Assembly (NCBI GenBank): GCA_911728435.2
Contig: OU452199.1
Location: 44,285,004-44,349,003 of the forward strand
Length of the DNA stretch: 64,000 nucleotides
DNA from: Apoderus coryli
Lineage: Eukaryota > Arthropoda > Insecta > Coleoptera > Attelabidae
Direction of reading: 5' to 3'
Shown: piece by piece, positions 24,180 through 36,400 of the stretch
Layout of the letters: the number at the start of each line of letters is the position of its first letter
Position numbering within the stretch: position 1 is the first letter of the stretch
Made by a program: the position numbers and the translations under genes
The notes under the pieces: model-generated
Seen by the model: only the letters and a program-made list of their open reading frames with translations
What the model was told of the DNA's origin: nothing
The model's database searches: none

Positions 24180-24616
24180 TTTATTCGGGTTTGATAATTA
24201 GAACCGTTCTAGGACAGTTCTCGGACTGTTTGAGAACTGCGTTGAACTGGTTGCGCCTTGGATAAAATTCTCGAACCGTTCTATTACTGTTCAAAATTGT
24301 GAAAAACCCGAACGCTTCATCTTCATCTATACCATACATAAATAATATAACCTAACCTAACTTTAATGTACAAACAATAAATATGCGCATGTGTAGCAAA
24401 TAATCCAAAAACAGTCAGAGATCAGTTCTTGCCCAACAGCAGGGATCGGTTCTGACAGTTCTAGAACCGTTCTCGGACTTCTTTATTTCAAACCCGAACA
24501 GCAAACTGCTGGTTCTAGAACCGTTCTAAATCAGTTCAAGAAAACTCGGAACATGTAAATTTGAACTGCACATACTCCTGACAGTTCTAGAACAGTTCTG
24601 TACGAACCCAAATAAA
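24180..24616. mobile_element. MITE with internal AGAACnGTTCT palindromes
   Basis: The ends are TTTATTCGGGTT and AACCCAAATAAA, imperfect inverted repeats that continue inward into AGAAC/GTTCT palindromes. The interior holds about five copies of AGAACCGTTCT or AGAACAGTTCT. No ORF. A target-site duplication could not be defined, so the superfamily is uncertain. Confidence 0.5.
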
Positions 24617-24619
24617 TCT

Positions 24620-24855
24620 ATTATGTTTAATTTAGTTTAATCGGCCCAGCCATGTAGCTGAGCCTTCAATAAATTCCTCAAACACCCATTTATGTTGTTC
24701 CTCTCCACGGAAATCTTTAGTAAAAGGCGAAAGATTTATTCGCTCTGAAGAGAAACCAGGGTAAAGTTTAGGAAATGCACGGGTCAATATATATTTATAT
24801 TGCACTAGTCATGTAATACCATATATATGGTGCCATCTCACGGGTAAACATATGG
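24620..24855. repeat. six-copy interspersed repeat, copy 4
   Basis: The invariant core is complete; the hairpin segment is GGCCCAGC-CATGTA-GCTGAGCC, with one mismatch. The 3' extension is shared with copies 3 and 5. It begins immediately after the MITE on its left. Confidence 0.7.
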
Positions 24856-25203
24856 ACTACCTACTATAATAATCAATAATTTTGCATTTGGGGTTGAGCA
24901 CAAGGAATCTGTTGTAAGCTACACCTCAGATAAACACAGTGCTGTATGATAGCGTCCTATACCAGACCAAGGCCTCAAAAACACTGTACATTCAAAAAAA
25001 AAAAGTAGCTCACTGTACATTCCACAATTACCGAAGGTGCTCAATACATTCAGAAGGTTGGCGACAACTGGATTAGGCAATCTTTTTTTATTTTTTTTTG
25101 TCAGATTCCAAAATCATAAGAAATTTTTAACTTCGAAAATCGCGATTTTAACTTTAAAGACTGAAAAAGCGGTCACTGATCATTGTCAAATTTCACGTAC
25201 ACG

Positions 25204-25542
25204 TAGAGATGCTAACGACACTTTGAGAGTATCGATACTTTTGCTCGAGTATTTTTAGAACGATACCAAGTTGGTATCGATACTTTCGTAGCAGTATGGG
25301 TATCGAAAATAATTATTGTACATTATACTGCCACCACCATTTTTTTTTTTTTGTGAACAATATTATTCAGAAGGTTGGCGACCACTGTCCTATGTTATGT
25401 AACACAAAATCTAACATACATTCAACAGTTTTATTGTTAAAAGTGTTGTCTACAGTTTCGATACCGATACCTAAGAGTATCGATACTTTTTAGACAAGTA
25501 TCGGTATTGGTATCGATACTTTTTATTTTTTTAGCATCCCTA
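25204..25542. mobile_element. hAT-like MITE rich in TATCGATAC
   Basis: The ends are TAGAGATGCTAA and TTAGCATCCCTA, and the interior repeats tatcgatact/agtatcgata many times. It is the same family as the element at 28446-28737. Flanks CGTACACG and CATGGAGG do not match, so one side has been rearranged since insertion. Confidence 0.65.
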
Positions 25543-25625
25543 CATGGAGGATCAAACAGTAATTATTTACCATAATTTCTATCGACCTTCTTTCGACAAA
25601 TAAAATAATTAAAATGTATCTTGTC

Positions 25626-26413
25626 TAGGGATGGCAACGATATATCGATATATTAAAAATATCGATATATTTTAATCGATATATTTCTTTCGATATATCG
25701 AAACAAATATCGATATATACAACACGATATATCGGTACATTATCAAAATAAATGTATATGCTACAGCTGCTTTCTTTCACTAGTTTTATTGATCCGGATT
25801 TATTAATCAGGATTTGTTGGATTTCTGAAGGCTCGATAAGTTACCTAAAAGAGGCAAGGGGATTACCTATTCGGATCGTGATAGGCGCTAAAGTGGGGAT
25901 GAATCAGAAAATGCGTTTTTAGCGAAAGAACATGTGAATCCAAACGCGTTTGGATCCTGAAATCAGTAGCGAAAGAAAGCAGCTTACATACACAGGTTTA
26001 AAACTTAAAGGTCCTTGTTGTGTTGCCGTAGCAGTCGACGCACACAACAAAAAATCGAAATCGTCTAACAGGAAATAGATTATCAAAATTATTATTTCTA
26101 AATTGTGTTCCAGAAAATTTTGAATTAATTGACCTAACCTAATGTAATTATTTCTAACAAATATTCTTACGTTTGCATATGTATTTTCAGGCAAATAAAT
26201 TTTAATGAATACTATTTTATTTCATTATTTGAATCTTTAAAATTTCAGGTTTATTTACAACTACAATCCACTCTAACATAAAAATATAGCAAATATATCG
26301 ATATATATAATATATCGATATTTTTCATTCGATATATCGAGTATATCGATATATAGTTTCGATATATCATTTGATTCAATATATCGATATATTTATTTAT
26401 TTTGCCATCCCTA
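25626..26413. mobile_element. non-autonomous hAT element, 8-bp TSD
   Basis: Perfect terminal inverted repeats TAGGGATGGCAA...TTGCCATCCCTA are flanked by ATCTTGTC on both sides (25618-25625 and 26414-26421). An 8-bp duplication and a TAGGG terminus are diagnostic of hAT. Both subterminal regions are dense arrays of ATATCGATATAT-type palindromes, likely transposase-binding sites (inference). A minus frame at 25919-26194 shows no transposase motif. The insertion splits the 5' flank of repeat copy 5. Confidence 0.9.
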
Positions 26414-26437
26414 ATCTTGTCCGCAGTGACTTTTAAG

Positions 26438-26672
26438 TTAAATTATTTCAATCGGCTCAGCAGGATACTGAGCCTTCAATAAATTCCTCAAACACCCATT
26501 TATGTTGTTCCTTGTTCCTCTCCACGGAAATCTTTAGTAAAAGGCGAAAGATTTATTCGCACTGAAGAGAAACCAGGGTAACGGTAACATCAAAAATATC
26601 CACCGTTCAATATATACTTATATTGCACTAGTCATATAATACCATATATATGGTGCCATCTGACGGGTAAAC
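26438..26672. repeat. six-copy interspersed repeat, copy 5
   Basis: The hairpin is intact (GGCTCAG/CTGAGCC). The core carries a 7-bp internal duplication (ttgttccttgttcc) and is otherwise unchanged. The hAT element above was inserted in its 5' flank. Confidence 0.7.
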
Positions 26673-26862
26673 ATATGTACTACTATAAAAATCAATAGCT
26701 TTTGGGGTTAAGCACAAGGAAACTTTTGTAAGCTACACCTCAGATAAACAGTGCTGCTACTTCTTTTTTTGCGCTTTTTAATTTTATTTGTTTATGTAGT
26801 TCGCTCGTATATATTAGGCAATCTTTTTTATTTTGCTAAGTTTTTTTGACCTTCTGTTAAAT

Positions 26863-27164
26863 ATTTAAGTAAGTTTTCTTTATTTGGGTTGTAGGTCGTA
26901 AACAATAAAACTCAGTTTTAAATATCACTTACGTTTCGATCTATATTAGATCATCCTCAGAGTGCTGCAAAATACAAATTATATGTATATCAAGAAGGAA
27001 CGCATACATTTCAAATATTATCAAAAACAATTAATTGAAAATTACATAAAAGAAAAAAAAAACAAAACACATTAAAACAGGAACATAAATTCAAAACATT
27101 AAAATAAAAAAAAATAAAAAACTACAATCGAATTATAACCCAAATAAAGAAAACTTACTTAAAT
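26863..27164. mobile_element. 302-bp element with 28-bp perfect inverted ends
   Basis: 26863-26890 is the exact reverse complement of 27137-27164. Between them lies acgtttcgatctatattaga followed by tcatcctcagagtg. That kind of segment is seen in terminal repeats of Penelope-like elements (inference from memory). The right end lies 5 bp from the SF3B2 polyadenylation signal. Confidence 0.65.
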
Positions 27165-27168
27165 CTTT

Positions 27169-27174
27169 TTTATT
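27169..27174 (-). promoter_or_regulatory. SF3B2 polyadenylation signal AATAAA
   Basis: On the minus strand AATAAA lies about 200 nt after the SF3B2 stop codon at 27374, the first canonical signal downstream. Cleavage 10-30 nt later would fall inside the inverted end of the adjoining element. Confidence 0.6.
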
Positions 27175-27373
27175 GCCAGTTTCCAAAATCATCAAAAATT
27201 TTGATGTCAATGCACGAAATAAATACCTAATGAAGAGAAGTATGATAATTTATAGACATGGAACTGAATTGAATCACATATATTTAAATCAAATTTCTTG
27301 TAATCAACTATACAAATTAATTTCTAAACAAATGCCACACACATACAAAAAATAATGATAAAAAAAAATTGTT

Positions 27374-27439
27374 TTAAAACTTAAACTCTTTATATTTCTT
27401 TGTGGTTTTGGAATCCTGCTGTTGCCTTTTCCGTTTATT
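27374..27439 (-). CDS. SF3B2: SF3B2 last coding exon (exon 10)
   Basis: This 66-nt exon follows a ctttcag acceptor and encodes NKRKRQQQDSKTTKKYKEFKF plus stop. The basic run and KKYKEFKF end are the conserved SF3B2 C-terminus. It joins in phase 0 to the exon 9 end ...AEHVAKQK at 29160. Without it the frame would read through the donor into a spurious 20-residue tail. The 1.7-kb intron between carries three transposable elements. Confidence 0.95.
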   Translation of the reverse strand, partial: NKRKRQQQDSKTTKKYKEFKF

Positions 27440-30400
27440 CTGAAAGAAATAAAAAAAAATGTCAGGAATATAAAATAACTCTAAAATAGATTAAAACAAA
27501 TCAATAATACTCATTTACCTTTTCACAATTACAATCAATAAACGTTGGTACCCTATAATTAGTCAAAGTAAATGAACCAAATGTACAACAATTATTTTAA
27601 GTCATGAAGGCAATAATTGAATAACTCGGACCCAGCAAAGAAGCTTTGGGTGCAAGAAATTTAAAAGCTTACAAGTTTCCAGTCACCAACATCTTCTATT
27701 AGCCCCGTCGTCCACGAAGCGACTGGTTTCTGACTGTTTTAATACTTTCGTCACTTCTCTGTTTCTTTTGCGTCCCTGCGTGTTGATTCAAATTGTATCT
27801 CGTACATGGACGTACCAGTCACGGATCGGTAGCGTACTTGCAAGTGATTAGAGACTGGCTCTGTCGGTCACCGAGTGATATTTTGTTTGGATACTTCACA
27901 TTCTTGCGTTAGCGAGATATATTGCTGTTGTTGTTGCCAGGACTTACGCATTTCCTCATATTTGTATTCCTTTTAACTATTTCAGGACGAATTTTATTTA
28001 AGAGGAGTTTATAGGTTTCTTTAGTCATTGTGTAGAAACATATGAAACTTTGGAATTCTGAGGCGGCTACAAATAATCTGCAGTTTAAATTTCTCTCTAT
28101 GTAGGGATGGACCCAGAATCGCCTTCTTCTGTGTCTATATCTCCGATTGTAATAGTACAAAATAGCCAGCTCATCCATAATTTATCACAACACACAGCCA
28201 CAAAGTAGCACTTCGCCTTTTAATAAATTATCGGATACTGATATTTTTCGTTTGCGTCGCTACGTGTACGAGAAATGAGTATCCAACTAGTTTGTTACTA
28301 CGGTATTAAAACAGTTTCATCAGAAACCAGTCGCTCCGTGGACGACGGGCTTAAGTGTTGACAAGTTGGCAACAGAGACGCAACAGTGCGCAATGATCCA
28401 AACTAAAAATTTTGATTGCATGCAAGTGAATCACTGTAACATAATTAGGGATGCTAAAAAAGAATCGATACTTTTGCTGCAGTATCGAGTATTTTTGGTA
28501 TCGCTACTTTTAGAACGATACCAAGTTGGTAACGATACTTTCGTAGCAGTATCGGTATCGAAAATAATTATTGTACATTATACTGCCACCACCATTTCTG
28601 AATTATTTTCTTCAGTGTTTTTTTTTTACCGATACCTAAGAGTATCGATACTTTTTAGACAGGTATCGGTAGGAATCGATACTTGGCAAAAAGTATCGGT
28701 ATTGGTATCGATACTTTTTATTTTTTTAGCAGCCCGACACATAATTATGTTTAAATTGATTTAATCGGCCCAGCAATGTAGCAGAACCTTCAATAAATTC
28801 CTCAAACACCCATTTATGTTGTTCCTCTCCACGGAAATCTTTAGTAAAAGGCGAAAGATTTATTCGCTTTGAAGAGAAACCAGGGTAAAGTTCAAAAAAT
28901 CCTCGATTCAATATATATTTATATGGCATTAGTCACAGAATACCATATATATGGCGCCATCTCACGGGTAAACATATGGACTATTGTTCCCATTATTGGA
29001 GTTCGTTGGTATACGATACCCTATTGTTGGAGTTAATTAAAAATATCAAAAATGGACGTTAATCCATACAAAAAAACAACGTTTCGTGTTTTTATTTCAG
29101 CATCTTCCGACAAATATCTGACGGATGACTCTCGGTGCGCAAAATCTAAATATCCCTACCTTTTGTTTTGCAACATGTTCGGCCAACATATCACTCAAAT
29201 CCTCCTTCTGTAATTGCGATTGATTCTCACGCATTTGCTGTTCGTAACGCATCGCCATTGCATCCGTATCCAAATCCAATTCGGATGGATCCAAGGCTAA
29301 CTCGACTGTACCTTCTCGACGTACTGGTGCTGTTGCACCCACTGTCGCTGCATTGTTCGCTATCGAAGTCATGTCGTAGACGTGGGTGCTGCCCATCATG
29401 GAATTACCGATGCGATCAGCACGTTTCTCTGGGATTATATGGTACAGTACTGGCGTCTCACTACTGAAATTAAGTTAAAGTCCATAATCAATTGATTGTA
29501 TTAATTATCAAAACCACTTACCCTTCCATTTCGTTCTCAATCTTCTTCTTCCTCAGCTCAATCGCTTCTGGTGTTTCCATACCAGCAGGAATACTTGTCA
29601 ATCCACTCGGTGTTACCAAACCTTCTGCAGGCGTCACCAAACCAGATTCATCGGGCATTGGCGCCTCAGTCTCTTCCTCCTCCTCTTCCTCTTCAATTTC
29701 TTCCTCTGATTCCGACTCCAATTCACCCCACAACGTCCTATCTATAGAAGGATCCTCTCCAATATCCTAGAATCAAACTCAACTGTACTCTTTTCATATT
29801 TTACATAACAATAACTCACATCTATATGACTCGCACTCGTCCCAAACACATCGCCATACAACGGTTTTCCATTCTCATCCACAGGCGGTTTACCCCAACC
29901 ACCTGCGTGATACCCAAAGGAACACCCTTCTGGAATTGGTGCATTTAATCCGGGTATCTTTAAATTCGGATAACTCGGTGGCGGCCCGTAACGTTGCATT
30001 GCAATCAACCATGGTGGTGGAACTTTATTTGCATTAGGTCCAACCGGCATACCGAGGGCTGTGCGTAATTCTTCGGATAAATCACCGGGTTTCTTCTCTT
30101 TCAGGCGCGTTTCGAACTCTTTACCTTCATAATAGAGATCGCCATGAATCGTCATTTTGGGTTTAGTCTGCCACCTAAGACAAACAACAGAATTCAATTA
30201 GTCAGAAAAAATCCATCTTCAGAGAAATAAGAAGGTGGAAAGAAGATATACAGTCCACAAGACTCAAATGGCTGTAAATATAGCAACAGTTCAGAAAGCA
30301 TAACGCAAATAAGAAACAGTAAATTCTTAGGTACTAATATAAGAGCTGTTGCCCTCCTGGAATAACTATAGTAGTCCTAGGAACGCTGCTCCTAGAATAA

Positions 30401-33400
30401 CTGTTATGTGCCCTGTTCTAATCCTAGTAGGGCAGCTGCACTCATAGAACAACATTTGGAGTCCTAGGAGAGCTGCTGCAGTCCTAGGAGAGCTGCTGTA
30501 GTCCTAGAAGAACTGTTGTCCTCCTAGAATAACTGTTATGGGCCTAGGAAAGCTGTTGTAATCCTAGAAGGGGTTTTGTACTCGTAGAATATTCGTAGTC
30601 CGTCCTAGCTGTTTCAATCCTGGAAGGGATTTGGTACTCGTAGAATATTTGTAATTCCTCCTACGAGACCTGTTGTAATCCTAGAAGGGCTTTTGTACTC
30701 GTAGAATATTCGTAGTCCGTCCTAAGAGAGCTGTTTCAATCCTGGAAGGGATCTGGTACTCGTAGAATATTTGTAATTCCTCCTACGAGAGCTGTTGTAA
30801 TCCTAGAAGAGCTTTTGTACTCTTAGAAGATTTGTAGTCCGTCCTAGGGGAGCTGTTTCAATCCTAGAAGAGCTTATGTACTAGTAGAATGTTTGTCATC
30901 CGTCCTAGGAGAGCTGTTGTAATCCTAGACGGACTTTTGCACATGTTGAATATTTGTATTCCGTCCTAGGGGGCTGTTGTAAATCTAGAAGGGCTTTTGT
31001 ACTCGTAGAACGTTTGTAGTCCGTCCTAGGAGAGCTGTTGTAATCCTAGAAGGGCTTTTGTACTAGTAGAATATTTGTAGTCCGTCCTAGGGGAGCTGTT
31101 TCAATCCTAGAAGAGCTTTTGTACTAGTAGAATGTTTGTCATCCGTCCTAGGAGAGCTGTTGTAATCCTAGACAGACTTTTGCACATGTTGAATATTTGT
31201 ATTCCGTCCTAGGGGAGCTGTTGTAAATCTAGAAGGGCTTTTGTACTCGTAGAACCTTTGTAGTCCGTCCTAGGAGAGCTGTTGTAATCCTAGAAGGGCT
31301 TTTGTACTAGTAGAATATTTGTAATCCGTCCTAGGGGAGCTGTTGTAATCCTAGAAGGGCTTTTGTACTCGTAGAATATTCGTAGTCCGTCCTAAGAGAG
31401 CTGTTTCAATCCTGGAAGGGATTTGGTACTCGTAGAATGTTTTTAGTCCGTCCTAGGAGAGCTGTTGTAATCCTAGAAGGGCTTTTGTACTAGTAGATTA
31501 ATTGTAATCGGTCCTAGGAGAGCTGTTGTAATCCTAGTAGGGCCTTTGTACTCGTAGAATGTTTGTAATTTCTCCTAGGGGAGCTGTTGTAATCCTAGAA
31601 GGGCTTTTGTACTCGTAGAATATTTGTAGTCCGTCCTAAGAGAGCTGTTTCAATCCTGGAATGGATTTGGTACTCGTAGGATATTTGTAATTCCTCCTAC
31701 GAGACCTGTTGTAATCCTAGAAGGGCTTTTGTACCCGTAGAATATTTGTAGTCCGACCAATAAGAGCTGTTTGTAGTCCGTCCTACGAGAGCTATCGTAA
31801 TCCTAGACGGGCTTTTGTACATGTTAAATATTTGTAGTCCGTCCTAGGAGAGCTGTTTCAATCCTGGAAGGGATTTGGTACTCGTAGAATGTTTTTAGTC
31901 CGTCCTAGGAGAGCTGTTGTAATCCTAGTAGGGCCTTTGTACTCGTAGAATGTTTGTAATTTCTCCTAGGGGAGCTGTTGTAATCCTAGAAGGGCTTTTG
32001 TACTCGTAGAAACTTTGTAGTCCGTCCTAAGAGAGCTGTTTCAATCCTGGAAGGGATTTGGTACTCGTAGAATGTTTTTAGTCCGTCCTAGGAGAGCTGT
32101 TGTAATCCTAGAAGGGCGTTTGTACTAGTAGATTAATTGTAATCGGTCCTAGGAGAGCTGTTGTAATCCTAGTAGGGCCTTTGTACTCGTAGAATGTTTG
32201 TAATTTCTCCTAGGGGAGCTGTTGTAATCCTAGAAGGGCTTTTGTACTCGTAGAATATTTGTAGTCCGTCCTAAGAGAGCTGTTTCAATCCTGGAATGGA
32301 TTTGGTACTCGTAGGATATTTGTAATTCCTCCTACGAGACCTGTTGTAATCCTAGAAGGGCTTTTGTACCCGTAGAATATTTGTAGTCCGACCAATAAGA
32401 GCTGTTTGTAGTCCGTCCTACGAGAGCTATCGTAATCCTAGACGGGCTTTTGTACATGTTAAATATTTGTAGTCCGTCCTAGGAGAGCTGTTTCAATCCT
32501 GGAAGGGATTTGGTACTCGTAGAATGTTTTTAGTCCGTCCTAGGAGAGCTGTTGTAATCCTAGTAGGGCCTTTGTACTCGTAGAATGTTTGAAATTTCTC
32601 CTAGGGGAGCTGTTGTAATCCTAGAAGGGCTTTTGTACTCGTAGAAACTTTGTAGTCCGTCCTAAGAGAGCTGTTTCAATCCTGGAAGGGATTTGGTACT
32701 CGTAGAATGTTTTTAGTCCGTCCTAGGAGAGCTGTTGTAATCCTAGAAGGGCGTTTGTACTAGTAGATTAATTGTAATCGGTCCTAGGAGAGCTGTTGTA
32801 ATCCTAGTAGGGCCTTTGTACTCGTAGAATGTTTGTAATTTCTCCTAGGGGAGCTGTTGTAATCCTAGAAGAGCTTTTGTACTCGTAGAATATTTGTAGT
32901 CCGTCCTAAGAGAGCTGTTTCAATCCTGGAATGGATTTGGTACTCGTAGAATATTTGTAATTCCTCCTACGAGACCTGTTGTAATCCTAGAAGGGCTTTT
33001 GTACTCGTAGAAACTTTGTAGTCCGTCCTAAGAGAGCTGTTTCAATCCTGGAAGGGATTTGGTACTCGTAGAATGTTTTTAGTCCGTCCTAGGAGAGCTG
33101 TTGTAATCCTAGAAGGGCTTTTGTACTAGTAGATTAATTGTAATCGGTCCTAGGAGAGCTGTTGTAATCCTAGTAGGGCCTTTGTACTCGTAGAATGTTT
33201 GTAATTTCTCCTAGGGGAGCTGTTGTAATCCTAGAAGGGCTTTTGTACTCGTAGAATATTTGTAGTCCGTCCTAAGAGAGCTGTTTCAATCCTGGAATGG
33301 ATTTGGTACTCGTAGGATATTTGTAATTCCTCCTACGAGACCTGTTGTAATCCTAGAAGGGCTTTTGTACCCGTAGAATATTTGTAGTCCGACCAATAAG

Positions 33401-36400
33401 AGCTGTTTGTAGTCCGTCCTACGAGAGCTATCGTAATCCTAGACGGGCTTTTGTACATGTTAAATATTTGTAGTCCGTCCTAGGAGAGCTGTTTCAATCC
33501 TGGAAGGGATTTGGTACTCGTAGAATGTTTTTAGTCCGTCCTAGGAGAGCTGTTGTAATCCTAGTAGGGCCTTTGTACTCGTAGAATGTTTGTAATTTCT
33601 CCTAGGGGAGCTGTTGTAATCCTAGAAGGGCTTTTGTACTCGTAGAAACTTTGTAGTCCGTCCTAAGAGAGCTGTTTCAATCCTGGAAGGGATTTGGTAC
33701 TCGTAGAATGTTTTTAGTCCGTCCTAGGAGAGCTGTTGTAATCCTAGAAGGGCGTTTGTACTAGTAGATTAATTGTAATCGGTCCTAGGAGAGCTGTTGT
33801 AATCCTAGTAGGGCCTTTGTACTCGTAGAATGTTTGTAATTTCTCCTAGGGGAGCTGTTGTAATCCTAGAAGAGCTTTTGTACTCGTAGAATATTTGTAG
33901 TCCGTCCTAAGAGAGCTGTTTCAATCCTGGAAGGGATTTGGTACTCGTAGAATGTTTTTAGTCCGTCCTAGGAGAGCTGTTGTAATCCTAGAAGGGCGTT
34001 TGTACTAGTAGATTAATTGTAATCGGTCCTAGGAGAGCTGTTGTAATCCTAGTAGGGCCTTTGTACTCGTAGAATGTTTGTAATTTCTCCTAGGGGAGCT
34101 GTTGTAATCCTAGAAGAGCTTTTGTACTCGTAGAATATTTGTAGTCCGTCCTAAGAGAGCTGTTTCAATCCTGGAATGGATTTGGTACTCGTAGAATATT
34201 TGTAATTCCTCCTACGAGACCTGTTGTAATCCTAGAAGGGCTTTTGTACTCGTAGAAACTTTGTAGTCCGTCCTAAGAGAGCTGTTTCAATCCTGGAAGG
34301 GATTTGGTACTCGTAGAATGTTTTTAGTCCGTCCTAGGAGAGCTGTTGTAATCCTAGAAGGGCTTTTGTACTCGTAGAAACTTTGTAGTCCGTCCTAAGA
34401 GAGCTGTTTCAATCCTGGAAGGGATTTGGTACTCGTAGAATGTTTTTAGTCCGTCCTAGGAGAGCTGTTGTAATCCTAGAAGGGCTTTTGTACTCGTAGA
34501 ATATTTGTAGTCCGCCCTGAGAGCTGTTTCAATCCTGGAATGAATTTGGTACTCGTAGAATATTTGTAATTCCTCCTAGGGGAGCTGTTGTAATCCTAGA
34601 AGGGCTTTTGTACTCGTAGAATATTTGTAGTCCGTCCTAAGAGAGCTGTTGCAATCCTGGAATGGATTTGGTACTCGTAGGATATTTGTAATTCCTCCTA
34701 CGAGACCTGTTGTAATCCTAGAAGGGCTTTTGTACCCGTAGAATATTTGTAGTCCGACCAATAAGAGCTGTTTGTAGTCCGTCCTACGAGAGCTATCGTA
34801 ATCCTAGACGGGCTTTTGTACATGTTAAATATTTGTAGTCCGTCCTAGGAGAGCTGTTTCAATCCTGGAAGGGATTTGGTACTCGTAGAATGTTTTTAGT
34901 CCGTCCTAGGAGAGCTGTTGTAATCCTAGTAGGGCCTTTGTACTCGTAGAATGTTTGTAATTTCTCCTAGGGGAGCTGTTGTAATCCTAGAAGGGCTTTT
35001 GTACTCGTAGAAACTTTGTAGTCCGTCCTAAGAGAGCTGTTTCAATCCTGGAAGGGATTTGGTACTCGTAGAATGTTTTTAGTCCGTCCTAGGAGAGCTG
35101 TTGTAATCCTAGTAGGGCCTTTGTACTCGTAGAATGTTTGTAATTTCTCCTAGGGGAGCTGTTGTAATCCTAGAAGAGCTTTTGTACTCGTAGAATATTT
35201 GTAGTCCGTCCTAAGAGAGCTGTTTCAATCCTGGAATGGATTTGGTACTCGTAGAATATTTGTAATTCCTCCTACGAGACCTGTTGTAATCCTAGAAGGG
35301 CTTTTGTACCCGTAGAATATTTGTAGTCCGACCAATAAGAGCTGTTTGTAGTCCGTCCTACGAGAGCTATCGTAATCATAGACGGGCTTTTGTACATGTT
35401 AAATATTTGTAGTCCGTCCTAGGAGAGCTGTTTCAATCCTGGAAGGGATTTGGTACTCGTAGAATGTTTTTAGTCCGTCCTAGGAGAGCTGTTGTAATCC
35501 TAGAAGGGCTTTTGTACTAGTAGAATATTTGTAATCGGTCCTAGGAGAGCTGTTGTAATCCTAGTAGGGCCTTTGTACTCGTAGAATGTTTGTAGTTTCT
35601 CCTAGGGGAGCTGTTGTAATCCTAGAAGGGCTTTTGTACTCGTAGAAACTTTGTAGTCCGTCCTAAGAGAGCTGTTTCAATCCTGGAAGGGATTTGGTAC
35701 TCGTAGAATGTTTTTAGTCCGTCCTAGGAGAGCTGTTGTAATCCTAGAAGGGCTTTTGTACTCGTAGAAACTTTGTAGTCCGTCCTAAGAGAGCTGTTTC
35801 AATCCTGGAAGGGATTTGGTACTCGTAGAATGTTTTTAGTCCGTCCTAGGAGAGCTGTTGTAATCCTAGAAGGGCTTTTGTACTCGTAGAATATTTGTAG
35901 TCCGCCCTGAGAGCTGTTTCAATCCTGGAATGAATTTGGTACTCGTAGAATATTTGTAATTCCTCCTACGAGACCTGTTGAAATCCTAGAAGGGCTTTTG
36001 TACCCGTAGAATATTTGTAGTCCGACCAATAAGAGCTGTGTAATCCGTCCTACGAGAGCTATCGTAATCCTAGACGGACTTTTGTACATGTTAAATATTT
36101 GTAGTCCGTCCTAGGAGAGCTGTTGTAATTCTAGAAGGGCTTTTGTACTCGTAGAACATTAGTAATCCGTCCTAGCAGAGCTGTTGTAGTCCTAGTAGGG
36201 CGTTTGTACTCGTAGAATGTTTGTAATTCGTCCTAGGGGAGCTGTTGTAATCCTAGAAGGGCTTTTGTACTCGTAAAATGGTTGTAATTCGTCCTAGGGG
36301 AGCTGTTGTAATCCTCGAAGGGCTTTTGTAGTCGTAGAGTATTTGTAGTCCGTCCTAGGGGAGCTGTTTCAATCCTAGAAGAGATTTGGTACTCGTAGAA

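Noticed and set aside
29492..29770. Plus-strand Ser-rich open frame
   Set aside because: It is the antisense of the acidic SF3B2 exon 8.
34576..34761. Open frame within the SF3B2 intron satellite
   Set aside because: It is produced by the repeat unit and is not found as a coding exon; the flanking SF3B2 exons splice over it in phase.
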